NCBI RefSeq assembly: GCF_035222485.1
Contig: NC_085920.1
Location: 3,720,001 to 3,784,000 of the forward strand
DNA length: 64,000 nt
Origin: Podospora pseudoanserina
Taxonomy: Eukaryota; Ascomycota; Sordariomycetes; Sordariales; Podosporaceae
Direction of reading: 5' to 3'
Shown here: positions 46,533 through 57,798 of the stretch, in pieces
How the letters are laid out: the number at the start of each line of letters is the position of its first letter
Position numbering within the stretch: the first letter of the stretch is position 1
Program-made: the position numbers and the translations under genes
The notes under the pieces: generated by a model
The model's input: the letters and a program-made list of their open reading frames with translations, nothing else
Told to the model about the DNA's origin: nothing
Database searches by the model: none

Positions 46533-46894
46533 GGGATCGTACAGGAACCTTGGGTCCCAACCCGAATGGCTCGCATCGATGTTGAGCACAAGGAGAGGAT
46601 TGCGAGGAGGGAGGGGGGTGGTGCTGAGAATCCCTGGAATGGTTCGAATCACTCTGAGTGCTTGTGTGAGGATGGGTAGATAGGGCATTGTGAAAACGCG
46701 TTGAGAGCGCTCCCAAACGCGTCGTCATGTGCTCCGCCAAGCCTAGGCGCCCGCTAGCCCGCTAGGGTAAGGTGCGCCAAGATTCAAGTGAACTGAGCTC
46801 ATCCTGGGTGGCCCAAGCTCCCTCCAGGGGACAGTGAATTGGGACAGTGAACTGAAGTCTACACCGTAACGACACTGGACTAACGGTGCGACTC
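46533..46894. other. Upstream region of the RecQ gene
   Basis: It contains the RecQ promoter or leader, including a possible in-frame N-terminal extension from ATG 46688, and the 3' flank of the small gene at 46895-47579. Confidence 0.5.
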
Positions 46895-47579
46895 TCAAGT
46901 CCGACGATCAGGGAATTTGGACAGTAAAGTTCCAGCGTATGGGGAGGGGGATTGAGCGATGAAGTACCTGCGGACCGGGAGTGGGATTAAGAAGAGGAGC
47001 GGAAAGGGGAAGTGTGAGCAGAGCTGGCGCAGCAGGGTGCGTGCTTGTGTGAATATCTAGGGTGTCAAGTCGATGCTTACCTCGCGTGCTCGCCCTCGTG
47101 GTCCATGGTACCCAGGGGTCCTGGGTGTCCCGAGGAGTGGCTTGGGTGGCCTGGGTTGTAGTTTCGCGCGTGGGCGCGGTGATGGTGGTGTCCTGAGGAC
47201 AGGAAGGCAGAAGCACTGGTAGGCGTGGGCGCGAGGATGTCTCGCGCGCAAACTCGAGGGCTGGTTGACTGCCAGATGTTGGTGGTTTGGGAGAAGGTTG
47301 GGAGGCTTCGGGAATACTGGAGGTGGTTAAATACCTGGGGCTGGGAGCAACTATGGAAGGCGGTGGTCTGGGTTTGCAAACTCACTTGCGGGGAGCTACA
47401 AGTTCGGATTTTTCATATGACACTCTTGGGATAACTTGGCAGGTGCTCGCGGCAGGCTCTTTGATTGAAAACGCGTGCGCGTGCCCGCCTGGACTGCTGG
47501 CTGGGAATGAGGTCGTCTCCGCGTTGGAAGACGACGGAATCTTGCTCCCTCGCGCGTCGAAGGAAGGAACACTCGACAT
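46895..47579 (-). CDS. Putative small protein, three exons (tentative)
   Basis: A possible minus-strand gene with exons 47579..47386, 47215..47081 and 46967..46895, 133 residues. Evidence is structural only: a start ATG, a consensus GTGAGT donor at 47385, a TACCAG acceptor, a GTAAGC donor at 47080 with a CCGCAG acceptor, all phases matching (2, 2), and a stop soon after. The product begins MSSVPSFDARGSK, is Ser/Pro/His-rich in the middle (GHHHHRAHARNYNPGHPSH), and ends DHEGEHARYFIAQSPSPYAG...KFPDRRT. I do not recognise it. Another acceptor near 47256 would lengthen exon 2 in the same frame. It lies in the same direction as RecQ. Confidence 0.42.
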
Positions 47580-49705
47580 GGTGGTGTTGTCGACAAAGTT
47601 AGCACATGGAGGTTGATAGAGGTACGATGGTCATGCCTTGTTTGTTTACACCGAGACACAGAACACATGTCCATACGATAGTACATATAGATGTTTGCCC
47701 TCTTAGCTTGAAGCTCTCTGCCAGACTACAACATCACAGGCACTGGACATTTGTGTGGGTTTGTTTTTTCTAATACCAATCTTTCTATGCCGTGAGATGT
47801 GCAGAGACTATTGGATAATGTAAGATCTAAAGGGGGCTTGGAGATGCAAGAGAGCATCTTGTCCCAGGAGATATCTCGACAATCAGGGGTGCTGTAGACT
47901 CCAGAACAAGCACAGACCGACTACGGGAAAGGCAGGCTGAAAGAGGCAGTAGATAAATAGAAGTGAGAGTGACTAAGTACGGATGATTCATTAGTATAAC
48001 GAAAGAAAAAGGTAGTGTACCACGTGAGAACACAGGTGAGTGGTGATTTACACCTGATCTTTGCTCTTGCGCTAGAACACTCTTCTTATCATAAATCAAG
48101 TTTATAATCCGTGAGCACGCGGAAGGGATCAGGAGGCCAGCGCGTCCACGCGCGTATGAAGTCCAAGCATGACCTATTCTTGCACCTGGACACCCTCTTT
48201 TTTGCAAACAATATTTATGATCTGTGATTACAAGTTGGAGATGAAAACATTGAGCGCGTCTGGATCTTGGCTTGGATGATGCTGAGATAGTTTGTGAGTA
48301 TGAAACACTGAGGCAAATAATAATATGGTTCTGTTGGAAGTAGACGTTTTGAGTAGTGGCACATATATAGTTTTGGTGATGGTTCAGCAGTCTATCCATG
48401 GGTTCTTTGTGCCTCGACTAAGCTGAAGCATTGTCTTCATGCATACCCTGTGAATAGTTTTGTATTCTGTTTCCTATACCCATTGTCTAGACCGTTTGCG
48501 CCCCCCCCCAACCCTTCCCCCCATTGAAACTACATACTCATGTTACACTGCAACAGACAGGCGTTGTTTTTTTCTTCGACCATCTCCAATATGACTTTGG
48601 GTGCCATATTGGACTGAACAACCCCAGTGTCATTATTGTCTTCAACATTTATCTGAGCTTTGAATTTCATGAGACTACATAAACACGTCTGTGGCTCAAG
48701 GGGTTGATTCTGAATTGTTCGAGTGAAATGGGCAAGCGTCGAGTGCGACGCGGAATTGTAAATAGTGCATTCAGACTCAGAGACCTACTTCGCCAAACGT
48801 CCCAGCTTTGCAAACCCTTTGTTTTCTTTAGAGGATGAGATTCCGCATCCAGAAACTGATTCCTACCAAGCTCCAAGCTCCAAGCTCTCAACTTGATAAC
48901 AAGGAATCAGTTTAGGACAAACCCATGTCGGGGTAGGTTGAGGCCGGGCATGATGATAATTAGATATTGATCAGTGCTTCATCACACAGTAGCATTCACA
49001 ATAATATTATACAGCAGAACTTTTAATGAGTGAGTTAATCCTTCAAGATTTATTCCCCATTGATCCTCTCACCATTGCTTCATTGACACCGGCGATGTCC
49101 CATTCCAGGGGCTCAAGGGCGAATGCCAAGACTGCGACCCAGGTAAGGGTTTCTTTCAATCGGGCACTGTACGGAAACGAAAAAAAGTGAGATTGGCACA
49201 CAGGTCAAAGAGATCGAACCCGGGGAGAAGACAGGCTTCTTTGACATTGGGCTGGATTCCAATCGTCCCTTCCCGTCTTTGATCCCAATAACATGGACTT
49301 GGGTCGGTTGAGAACAAAGACCGATTACCTAAGCACTGTCCATGCTGGATTTAGACACTGTTTCCACGGCACGCCCAGGCACTAACAGCACCGTCGGATC
49401 CTGTCAGCTCTAGCGGTACTCGGCTTCATTGGACGCCCCGGGCCCCGGGCTCGAGCTGGTATTATTCTGAACAACACATCCCTTGAACGGGACTGCTCAA
49501 CACCATCACTCCCGATTATTTGCCACATAATCGATCCATTGTCGAAATCTTCTCGAGTCGTAGCAATCACACCTCGGTTTTCTGGCACGATTAGCATGGA
49601 AAACGGGGAGCTGCGCGAGCCGCAACATCAGGGCCGTATGTAGCCAGCAACCGAGACATCAACGCCCCAAGACATCCCCAGATCCGACCTTCAGTTTACT
49701 TCATC
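47580..49705. other. Intergenic region before the second Zn2Cys6 factor
   Basis: Two kilobases without a supported gene. A 190-residue open frame at 47827-48399 (minus) has no domain or splice logic and is probably chance. A C-rich tract lies near 48501. Confidence 0.45.
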
Positions 49706-51352
49706 ATGCCCCCGCGCAGGTCGCACAAGAAGTCGCGGGCTGGCTGCCGTCGTTGCAAGGCGAGGAAGATCAAGGTGTGTATGCGCCTTTGGATTTTCTA
49801 TTCGTCAGTTATTGCTAACACTCAATGCGACCAGTGCGATGAAGTCCACCCACGATGCGGCAACTGCGTAAAGCACGGCGTCGCTTGCGACTTTGAGCAC
49901 CCCGAAGTCCTCGCCGACCTCCAAGCCGCCGCCGCAGCAGCAGCTCAAACCCCCTCCACCCCCGCGACGACCGTCAACTTCGGCTCCCCCATCGTCCCCT
50001 CCGCCGGCCACCTCTCCCTCGCCTCCGCTCCGCTCGCCCGACCCCTACCCCCACCTCCCATGTCCACCACCACCGCCCCGGGACATCGACTCCTCGAACT
50101 CAAACTCATGCACCACTACACAGTCATGACCTGCAAAACATTCACCTTCACCGCACCCGTAACAGAAGACATTTGGAAAATCACCGTCCCCAACCTCGCC
50201 TTCTCCGGCTCCCAACACCTAGCAGACTCCATCCTCGCCGTCGCCGCCCTCCACCTCCGAAGCATCAACCCCAACGACAAAGAAATCGTCCGCGCCTCCC
50301 ATGCCTACATGGCCGCCTCGCTGGAAGAATACTCGGCCACCCTCAACCAAGGAATCAACCACACCAACGCCGAAGCCCTGTTTCTAACCGCAGCCCTCAT
50401 AGCCTTCCAGTCCACCGCCACCCGCGTCTTCATGAAAGACGAAGGCCTAAGCATAAACTCATCCTCCACCTCCTCCCTCTCCTCCGACCCATCAAAACGC
50501 CACCAGCAACCTGGCTGCTACGCCATCCCCTTCACCTGGTTCCACTCCTTCCAAGGCGTCAAAGCCATCACGGCCGCCTCCTGGCAGTATTTACGAGTGT
50601 CACCGGTGGTAACCCAGGTAATCAACTCCCAAGCCGCCCTCCAACTCGACTTCCGCACCGGCCCAGAGACGTTTTTTGGCCATTTGTTGGAAGGGCTAGA
50701 AGAGGAGCTGAGTAACCCCCCCTCTAGCTTTGACGCTCGGGTGCCGTTGACGTCGAGACCGTTGCCACCAGCAAACAGCCCGGACCATATTTCTGCCACG
50801 AGACAAGCCTACCAGCATGCGGTGGCGGTGCTGAACTGGGCGCACAAGATCCCGCACAAGGGCGCGCCGTTGGCGTTCCCGGCTACGGTGTCCAAAAGAT
50901 TCATTGAGCTACTTGAGGAACGGCGGCCTCGGGCACTGGCGATTTTGGCGTGTTTTTTTGCCTTGTTGAAGTCGCTTGATGGGGTTTGGTGGTTGCAGGG
51001 GATGGCGAGACGGGAAGTCCTGGGGGTTGTGTCGTTGTTTAACAGTGATTTTTTCGGGCCGGACGCGTATAGGAAGTGGTGGCCTCATTTGGAGTGGGCG
51101 ATGAGGATCGCGCTTTTCGAGCCGGAGAGGGATGGGAATGGGCAACAGGGGGGGATGCCGATACCGCCAGAGGTTTGGGGGAGTGATTGGTTTGCCGAGG
51201 AGAGGGCGCTGGAGGAGCAGGGGAGGGAGCAGGGGGATTACTTTGGGCATATTGAGCTGTTGAGTCAGATGAGCAGTGCGGTGAATAGCATTCCGACTGT
51301 GCCGGAGTATGCTGCTATGATGGCTGGGGCTAGAGGGCAGGGGGGGAGGTGA
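49706..51352 (+). CDS. Zn2Cys6 transcription factor, UPC2-like layout
   Basis: Exons 49706..49774 and 49835..51352, 528 residues. The intron (GTGTGT...GACCAG, 60 nt) cuts the zinc cluster between Lys23 and Cys24; once spliced the cluster is Cys14-x2-Cys17-x6-Cys24-x6-Cys31-x2-Cys34-x6-Cys41. An Ala/Pro-rich linker (about 45-100) follows, then a helical regulatory domain (LLELKLMHHYTVMTCKTF; LAFSGSQHLADSILAVAALH; SLEEYSATLNQGINHTNAEA) of the kind found in UPC2/ECM22-type and related fungal regulators. Targets are unknown; a role in sterol control must not be assumed. The middle and C-terminal region (IPFTWFHSFQGVKAITAASW; EWAMRIALFEPER) is typical of this large subfamily. It is a nuclear DNA-binding protein by inference. 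Confidence 0.9.
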   Translation: MPPRRSHKKSRAGCRRCKARKIKVCMRLWIFYSSVIANTQCDQCDEVHPRCGNCVKHGVACDFEHPEVLADLQAAAAAAAQTPSTPATTVNFGSPIVPSAGHLSLASAPLARPLPPPPMSTTTAPGHRLLELKLMHHYTVMTCKTFTFTAPVTEDIWKITVPNLAFSGSQHLADSILAVAALHLRSINPNDKEIVRASHAYMAASLEEYSATLNQGINHTNAEALFLTAALIAFQSTATRVFMKDEGLSINSSSTSSLSSDPSKRHQQPGCYAIPFTWFHSFQGVKAITAASWQYLRVSPVVTQVINSQAALQLDFRTGPETFFGHLLEGLEEELSNPPSSFDARVPLTSRPLPPANSPDHISATRQAYQHAVAVLNWAHKIPHKGAPLAFPATVSKRFIELLEERRPRALAILACFFALLKSLDGVWWLQGMARREVLGVVSLFNSDFFGPDAYRKWWPHLEWAMRIALFEPERDGNGQQGGMPIPPEVWGSDWFAEERALEEQGREQGDYFGHIELLSQMSSAVNSIPTVPEYAAMMAGARGQGGR

Positions 51353-52002
51353 CAATCATGGTTTTAGGGGGAGGGGGGTAGTGGGGGAAAAAGAATATTT
51401 GCCGTGATGGTGGTTTGGGCTTACTGGAGGGAAGGATATCGACCTGATTGGGTTGAACCTGGGAGCTACTGGGAGGAAGGATATTGGGATATCAGTCGTA
51501 TAAGTTTCAGCTGGTCAGGATTTTTGCCGTCGAGTGGAAAAAGTCCGATACGGAGACAGAAGAAAGGGATCGACATAGCCACACTAAAGTTGGGCTCATC
51601 CCCCAAAGTTGATGTTTGGCGGGAAAGTTTTGGAAGTATGGAATACTTCCTGGAGTATGTACTATGTTGCAGAAAGAGGAGGAGGAGGATGAAGCCCAAC
51701 AACGGGCCACTGCCTGGTCAAACAAACAGGCAACAGGTATTTGGAAACACAGAACATGGATTTGCAATGTAATTTTCCGCATGTAGAACAAAAGGTAGAC
51801 AGCAACTTTCTTCGAAGATGGCTGTCGTCTATGAAGGAACCACACAAAAAAACATATAATCATTACGCCATTTAGCCCCCGTTCCTTGTGCTATAATATT
51901 TTGAAGTTGCCCCCCAAAAAACAGTCCCACATAACAACACAGCCCAAAAATGTAAACGCCCGCAAAAGGTATATGATGCTCAAAAGAATCACCGTAACAA
52001 AC
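51353..52002. other. Convergent 3' flanks of the Zn2Cys6 factor and RPF2
   Basis: No gene seen. Open frames here are short and motif-free. Confidence 0.5.
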
Positions 52003-53161
52003 TTAGATATCGACCTTCTTCTTGCGCTTGGGCGCCTCCTCCACTACCGTCTCCGCCTCGTCGAGGACATCCCGTTCGCGCTTGAGACCCTTCATCTTTC
52101 TTGTCTGGAGCTGGCTGAGATCCAGCTTGCCCATGTGGATTCTGCCGAGCTTGTCACCCATGATGTCGGTGGAGATGTTCTTCTTGGTGCGCTCCTCGTT
52201 GGTCTTCGCCTTACGCAGCGCCTCCTTGAGCATAGCCTCGTCGGGTTCTTGGATTCTACCGATGCGGAAGTCGATGCGGGGACCATGTTCCTCCAGCTCG
52301 ACGCGGGGAAGCTTTTGGCCGGAGCGCTTGGTCTGGATGGTGTAGACGCGGAGGCGGAGGACAGCCTTGGAGGATGGGTCGTCGGAGTTCTCGGCGGTGG
52401 TGGGCTCGTCAGCAGTGACAACGACAACGAAACGGAGACCCTCGACGTCAATCTTGTCGGATGTCTCGCCGCGGAAGAAGTCAATGAGCATGGACTTGGC
52501 CATGGTGAAGCCATTCGGTACAGGAGATTCGCTAGAGAATAGGTTAGCATTCACGCAAAGTAGTTAGATGCCAAGAAGTGAAACATACAAGGCCGTCCCC
52601 GCAAAAACCATCAACGGCCTGGTTCCCACTGGCACCTTCTGGGTCTTGAACTGCGAAATGCTGCGGAACGACTCGCCATCGAGGCAGAGCTCAAGCATGT
52701 CGAGGATCTTGTAGTCAAAGGTGCGCGCAAAGGTGATGGTGTGTGGGCGCTTCTTGTTGGAGCTGCCAAACAACAAAAGACTACAGTCGTTTTTCTCAGA
52801 GAAGAAGGCGAGCGAGCTGGCGTCTTCGAAAGGATGGATCGCATTCTTCTTCTGGAAGCGCTTGGCATGGACTTGCCTGAGCGCATAGAGATCGCCTAGG
52901 GCATCTTGTGTCTGTTTTAGAACTCCTTCTTAGCATACATTCATCTCAATTGCATCGTGGTGGCATCGACATACGATTTGACTGCAGGAGGTACCCCTCA
53001 GAAAGAGGGCCTTCTTGGGGTTCTCGACGGCTTTCGGCGCCCGCTTCTCGAGGGCACGCTTCGAGCGAGCGGTTTTGGGCTTTCTGAATTTCAAAGTAAT
53101 TAGCCCTGTTATGCGACGGCTTCCCGAGTCGAATTGGAGGTGCTTACACTGTGCGAAGCAT
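52003..53161 (-). CDS. RPF2: Ribosome biogenesis factor RPF2 (Brix domain)
   Basis: Minus strand, four exons: 53161..53148, 53083..52975, 52911..52589 and 52531..52003, 324 residues. The first exon codes only MLRT plus two bases of the next codon. A basic N-terminus (KPKTARSKRALEKR) leads into the Brix domain: KKALFLRGTSCSQI, TQDALGDLYALRQVHAKRFQ, FARTFDYKILDMLELCLDG, VPVGTRPLMVFAGTAFESP and NGFTMAKSMLIDFFRGE. The tail is charged (MGDKLGRIHMGKLDLSQLQ; KGLKRERDV; APKRKKKVDI). In yeast, Rpf2 with Rrs1 brings 5S rRNA, uL18 and uL5 into the pre-60S particle in the nucleolus. All three introns have GT...AG ends and preserve phase. Confidence 0.94.
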
Positions 53162-54978
53162 TTTGATGGCGATGTCGTCAAAAAGTTGATGATGGTGGTG
53201 CTAACTTGAATGGCTGCGAAATTATTTTGGCTAAGCTCAACTTTCTTATCAGCTTATCGCTGCGCTCTTGCGCTTGGTGAATCTGGGTGGGGCCGGCGGA
53301 AATGTGGGGCCCTGGACTTTAACGTCAACTCCAAGCTTCACATCATGGCATATGAAGGGTACCAGCATCAATGGATGTTACAGCAATACGAGAAGTCGGC
53401 GCATTACTATCTTGGAGATTCCAGTCAAGTATATTCCTATATTAGTAACATTTACTATGAACGTATGAACAAAGGTTTATTGTTGGTGTCGGGGATAATC
53501 CATATTCACCACACTAATGAGTTGACCAAACACCTCCCGCCACCATATTTTGGGAGTTTTGATAGAAGTCCTCAATGCCCAATCTCAAGTTCTGCTTAGT
53601 ACCTGGGACTTTGTGATGAGCTGACCACTGGGCCGGCGTATTGGTTTTGAGTGCTCTGTCATCAAGAGAGCCACAGGCATCGTGACTGCGGTGGATGAGA
53701 TGTTGTTGGTTACGAGGTACCGGGAAGCACTTGCTACTGAATGGAAACCTTGAGGTCCATGCTGCGGCAACCATGCCGATGGGTCTGGTCCCGGAAATAG
53801 TGCACCAGTTCGTCTGATGTGATCCTATCTCATCCCAGTCATTGTGGGCTCTTGGGTAGCGTTTGTGAGATATTGAGTTGTAGGAGACCCTTTTTTTTCT
53901 GTTGTAAAATTCTTAGTTCTAAGTTGTGGCGGGAATTTAAAGCTCGTTGTGCAGAAGTCGGTAAGAGGATAGAGTAGAAAATAGGCGAACAGTCAACTTG
54001 GATGGCGCAATATGATCTTTCGAGTATTTACCTAAATATGTGATGATTGTAAATATTTATACGAACACAAAGAAGATAGATTGACACTTGAAATAATTTG
54101 GCCCGTCTTGAAAACATGCTGCTCCATCTGTTTGTATGCCATGACTGTTGATTTGGGCCGAGAGAGTATCCTCGGGTACCGCACCCGGGCCTTCGACATT
54201 GATATCTTTGGGTGCCGAACAAAGCCTCTTGCCAAAATTTGCCTGCGTATTGCAAATGCTTTTTCATGCCGAGGTGTCGCCAGCTGTTGCCCCACCGTAC
54301 GGTGTTCTTTTGTCCATCTCTGTGGCCTTCGCTGGGCTGACACGTGTGCGTCGAGCGCGGCGGGCGAGTCTGCCCAGCAGCATCAGAATGTCTTGCGCTC
54401 TCCAGGCCGCGCAACAAGGTTTCTGTGCCTGGAAAAGTAGCATTTGGCAGAGCTACTTCTGGTAATTCTAGCCATATATATTATAGCGTGGAAAACGTCG
54501 TGGATATTGAAATAATGCGGTGAAGAGACGTCCGGTCCCTCCAAACTGGGTGTTCTTGCTAGTCTTTGTCCCTTTCCGCCCGCGGATTCCGCGCAAATCG
54601 AGGCCAAAGGTTACGCCAAAATAACCGTGGGATTCCTTTCCTTCCGCGCTATCGTTTGATGCAAGATATATGATGGTTGCTGCCATTGCTGTTAAGCAAT
54701 TCGATGAACAAGACAGCATTCTCGTCTGCTGTCCTCGCAGCCTCCACTGGAGCGTGGGCTCTCATCCTCATCACATGCTAACCACCCCCCCGCCCCCCCT
54801 CCCCCCAATACTCGGATCTTTTAACTCAACACCGAAATACTTTGCGATATTGAGCATTTCAACCAAAACAGACAGCCCGCAACACCTATAATTCTTCTCG
54901 AAACTTGATTCCCGAAATCCTCAACTCTCGCTCTATCCAACCATGTTTTCCATTTCACCATAACCCCATCCCATCCCC
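53162..54978. other. Intergenic region upstream of RPF2
   Basis: It includes the RPF2 promoter. No other gene can be supported; open frames such as 53210-53599 and 54028-54440 lack motifs. C-runs occur near 54786-54806. Confidence 0.45.
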
Positions 54979-55179
54979 ATGTCCTCCCTGTCCCCTTCCC
55001 CTCCCCTCCCAGAGAAACCCGCGCTGAGAAAGAAAGTAGATCTTTTGGGGCTGTTGAAGGTGGCGCGGCACTGGGAACGAGTCGGGCGGGAACGACGCGA
55101 TCGCGAGTGTCGAGTAATCCCGAAGTACCGTCCGAAACTCAAGACGATCAGGGAGGTGCGTTGGGAGGAGTTATTTTGA
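54979..55179 (+). CDS. Possible small basic protein (tentative)
   Basis: A 66-residue frame that starts with ATG after a C-rich leader and codes MSSLSPSPPLPEKPALRKK, then LLGLLKVARHWERVGRERR, and ends KLKTIREVRWEELF. It is basic, with one amphipathic helix-like stretch. I do not recognise it, and it could be chance. No intron or partner supports it. Confidence 0.3.
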   Translation: MSSLSPSPPLPEKPALRKKVDLLGLLKVARHWERVGRERRDRECRVIPKYRPKLKTIREVRWEELF

Positions 55180-56024
55180 GTCATGTCTTTCTCTTGTTGG
55201 TGATTTCGGTTGGGTGTCTGTCGTTTGTTGTGGTGGTTTTGGTAGGCGTCTGTCTTTTGTTGGTGGTATTGGCGATGGAGAAGGAGGCGGCCTTTGTTTT
55301 TGAGATGGTTGTTTGGATTGTTTTCTGACTTGGTTGGCATTCGTTTTTGTTTGGTGGGTTTCTTTGTTGTTTTGCTCTTGTAATTAGCGCTGGCTCTCAG
55401 CGTTTGGCTTTCTTGTTTTCTGTTGGCTTTTTTCTGTTTGTATCTAGATACCTCTCGGCGTTGCTTTTTTTGGCTTTTTCATGGTGGAAGTCCACCCAGT
55501 GTCCCCCCAGCACGAGCGACAAAGCCGGACGCTGCACCCCCTCGTGTTGTCGCTTGGTAACCGGTTGCAAGCGTAGCAGGGCCAACGCAGAGACGCATCT
55601 GTAGTTGGTGGTAATAAAATCTGCTATCCATGAGTTGTTCTAGGATTGACATGGTGCTTTGTGTGGTTGTCGTGCTTCTGTCGTATTGTCTGATCCAACA
55701 TCTACCGACTAAGCCCTCCGCTTGGTGTCCTGCTATCATCATCGGTCATCACAGTCAACCAGCATTTTTTCCTCCTGTAAAAGATTCAACCACGCGTGTG
55801 TTGTTAAAAATTGGCATAATAAGGTTTCGCTGTTGAAGATGCTGCCTGTCTTTTTGCTGTCGGTTTGGTGGAGGCTGATTTTGACTCACCGTGTCTGCCC
55901 ATTAAAGTCAAAGTAAGTTCACCTTGGCCTTTTGACCTGAATCTTCCCATTACAAGACTCTCCCAACCAATCCTTGGTAGCGCATTCACCACGCATTATC
56001 ACCAAGCCGACCCCAAAACCCACA
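55180..56024. other. T/G-rich intergenic region
   Basis: Strongly T/G-rich from 55180 to 55480; the hydrophobic open frames there (55107-55328, 55347-55604) are by-products of base composition. No gene seen. Confidence 0.5.
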
Positions 56025-56522
56025 ATGGCAACCACGCCAAGACCCCTCTTCGTTTACGGCAACTTGTGTGCTCCAGAGCTGCTTGCCATGCTCCTCCGGG
56101 AATCAGATGAGACCGCCCCCGACGTCGACAAAATACTCCCCATGCTGCAACCTGCAACCGTCAAGGGATATGAGCGGCGTTCATTATACTTCGGCAGTGG
56201 TTACACCCAGCATCCCGCGGCAATTGCCTCCAAAGACCCAAATGCCTCGATCCAGGGCTGCCTCCTCACACCAGCTACCACGTCTCAACGTCGGAAACTC
56301 GACAACTTCGAAAGTGAAGGAGAGGCATACAAGTGCGTTCCCGTCCAGGTTCACATCGCTACCGATCAGTCAGTAGCGGCAGACATGTACCTCTGGAATG
56401 GCCCGATGGAGAAGATATCTCCTGATCCTTGGGACTTTGCCTCCTTTGTCAAAAATGGGCTGCAGGACTTCTTCCTCAATGTTTTTGAAGGAATGGAATT
56501 TGGTGGTGAAGACGACCAGTAA
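56025..56522 (+). CDS. AIG2-like / gamma-glutamylcyclotransferase-fold protein
   Basis: A single exon of 165 residues, starting CACAATGG. The N-terminal FVYGNLCAPELL is the substrate-loop motif (YGxL) of the AIG2/GGCT fold; the aligned catalytic acid is Glu in FESEGEAYKCVPVQV, and GYERRSLYFGSGYTQHPAAI and GCLLTPATTSQRRKLDNFES form the expected central strands. Family members release 5-oxoproline from gamma-glutamyl amines or peptides; the real substrate of fungal AIG2-like proteins is not known. It is cytosolic, with no signal or membrane segment. The frame upstream of the ATG is open to 55974 but is probably leader. Confidence 0.85.
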   Translation: MATTPRPLFVYGNLCAPELLAMLLRESDETAPDVDKILPMLQPATVKGYERRSLYFGSGYTQHPAAIASKDPNASIQGCLLTPATTSQRRKLDNFESEGEAYKCVPVQVHIATDQSVAADMYLWNGPMEKISPDPWDFASFVKNGLQDFFLNVFEGMEFGGEDDQ

Positions 56523-56888
56523 ACTTGCAGAAGAAAATATGGACCACAGCTTGATCGAAGCAAACACATATAAAATGTAAGTTCCCCTATGTCACCTGCA
56601 AGTGAGCTATTTCGTGATGCTGACAAGTTGACTAGAGCGCTTATGTTCTCAAAAAGGAAAACAGAAAACAATCTTGGCAGATGTCGTTGGATTCAGGGGC
56701 TCGCTCAAATATTCTTCCGCTGCGAGATATGAAGATGGTGTGGGGAGTGGCGTGGGGGCGACCCGATCTTGGTGTTCTTGGCACGGTCCCCCCCTGAGGT
56801 TCCATTTTCAACCGCAGACCTTGGACGACGCAATCAGCTTCCCCATAAAATCCTTATCTGACGACTGTTCCAGCCGCAGGCTCGCAGC

Positions 56889-56896
56889 CCGCGGAG
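56889..56896 (-). promoter_or_regulatory. NirA/NIT4-type site (distal)
   Basis: CCGCGGAG on the plus strand reads CTCCGCGG on the minus strand, matching the Aspergillus NirA consensus CTCCGHGG. It lies about 900 bp before the nitrate transporter start. An 8-base match may be chance. Confidence 0.3.
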
Positions 56897-57449
56897 ATGG
56901 GAAGAGGGTGTGCTTTCACTGCCGCGCGCGAGCTCCGAGAGGTTGCTTTGGACCAGGAACACCCTTATCTTCGTCCCCGTCGAGAGCTGCAGGAGCAGAG
57001 ATAACCCACACAACCCGGTCGCTCCAATCGCATCTTTACAATTGCAATTGTCAAAGCAGTGAGCAGCGTCGGTTCAAGCCTCATGAAGTCATATCCAATG
57101 TGGGCGTCTGTGAGGTTCTTGGCTTTGTATGATAAGGACGGCAATGGTGTTGAGGTTGTTGGTCCCTTGGGAGGGAGGATTTTGGGTGAGGTTTCGGAAC
57201 ACAACTGCAAGAAAACTCAAACTCGAAAAAAATCCAAGGAAGAACGGAGAAACAGGAGATGTCATACTGGTTTGTCGACAGTATTCCCGGTGAAGAATAA
57301 CCCAGACTCCACAAAAGCTTGTATAGCGGGAATTGTTGAGATATATGGAGATCAGATTACCACCGTAGGGACGGTACTTGCATCTCCGGATTCGAGGCTG
57401 GCTTTTCTTGACATGCATATCCGGCCACTCAGAGGGCCCGTTGGACCTC

Positions 57450-57455
57450 TTATCA
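57450..57455 (-). promoter_or_regulatory. GATA-factor (NIT2/AreA) type site
   Basis: TTATCA on the plus strand is TGATAA on the minus strand (HGATAR). A second copy, TGATAA, is at 57130-57135 on the plus strand. These are short motifs and are called because of the gene downstream. Confidence 0.35.
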
Positions 57456-57575
57456 AGATCTGCGGTGTGGCGCGGCTCCCGTTTGGGGGTTTTCCAAGTT
57501 CTAGATCTGGGGAATGCACACCTACCCGTTGTTTTCAGCGTGCTGAAGGTGCCAAACATGCGTTTCCGGATCGAG

Positions 57576-57583
57576 TCCGTGGA
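57576..57583 (+). promoter_or_regulatory. NIT4-type site before the nitrate transporter
   Basis: TCCGTGGA is a one-base variant of the symmetric Neurospora NIT4 element TCCGCGGA. It lies about 215 bp before the start codon. Confidence 0.38.
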
Positions 57584-57798
57584 AACGTCATTGTGTTTGT
57601 CGGTAGTGATATGAGTGCGATATGAGAGAGCTCGGGAGTGAGCCAAGAGCCGTGATTGTGTGTGTATGGAAGTTGTATATCCGTCAAGTTTGTGAGGGAC
57701 GCTCACAGGTATAAGACCAGACCTTGGCCTGGCTCATTCAGACTAGTTCCTGGCTAGAGAGCATCAGTTCATCTACAGCAAAAGGGCTAGCTTGAAAC

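Larger units (their letters stand above)
56523..57798. other. Intergenic region before the nitrate transporter
   Basis: No gene seen, although several 150-200-residue open frames exist on both strands without motifs. It contains candidate nitrogen-control sites, listed separately. Confidence 0.45.

Noticed and set aside
46533-46688. 52-residue N-terminal extension of RecQ from ATG 46688
   Set aside because: It remains possible, but MTRNNL at 46532 fits the start that I recall for this family better.
47827-48399. 190-residue open frame (minus)
   Set aside because: No domain, no hydrophobic order, no splice logic; kept only as an intergenic remark.
49190-49230. Possible tRNA T-loop (GGGTTCGATC on the minus strand)
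   Set aside because: No acceptor stem, D arm or A box at the right distance; likewise other GTTCGA matches near 1677, 6571 and 60460.
55107-55328. Hydrophobic 73-residue frame as a membrane protein
   Set aside because: The Val/Leu/Phe run follows from a T/G-rich DNA stretch and has no family likeness.
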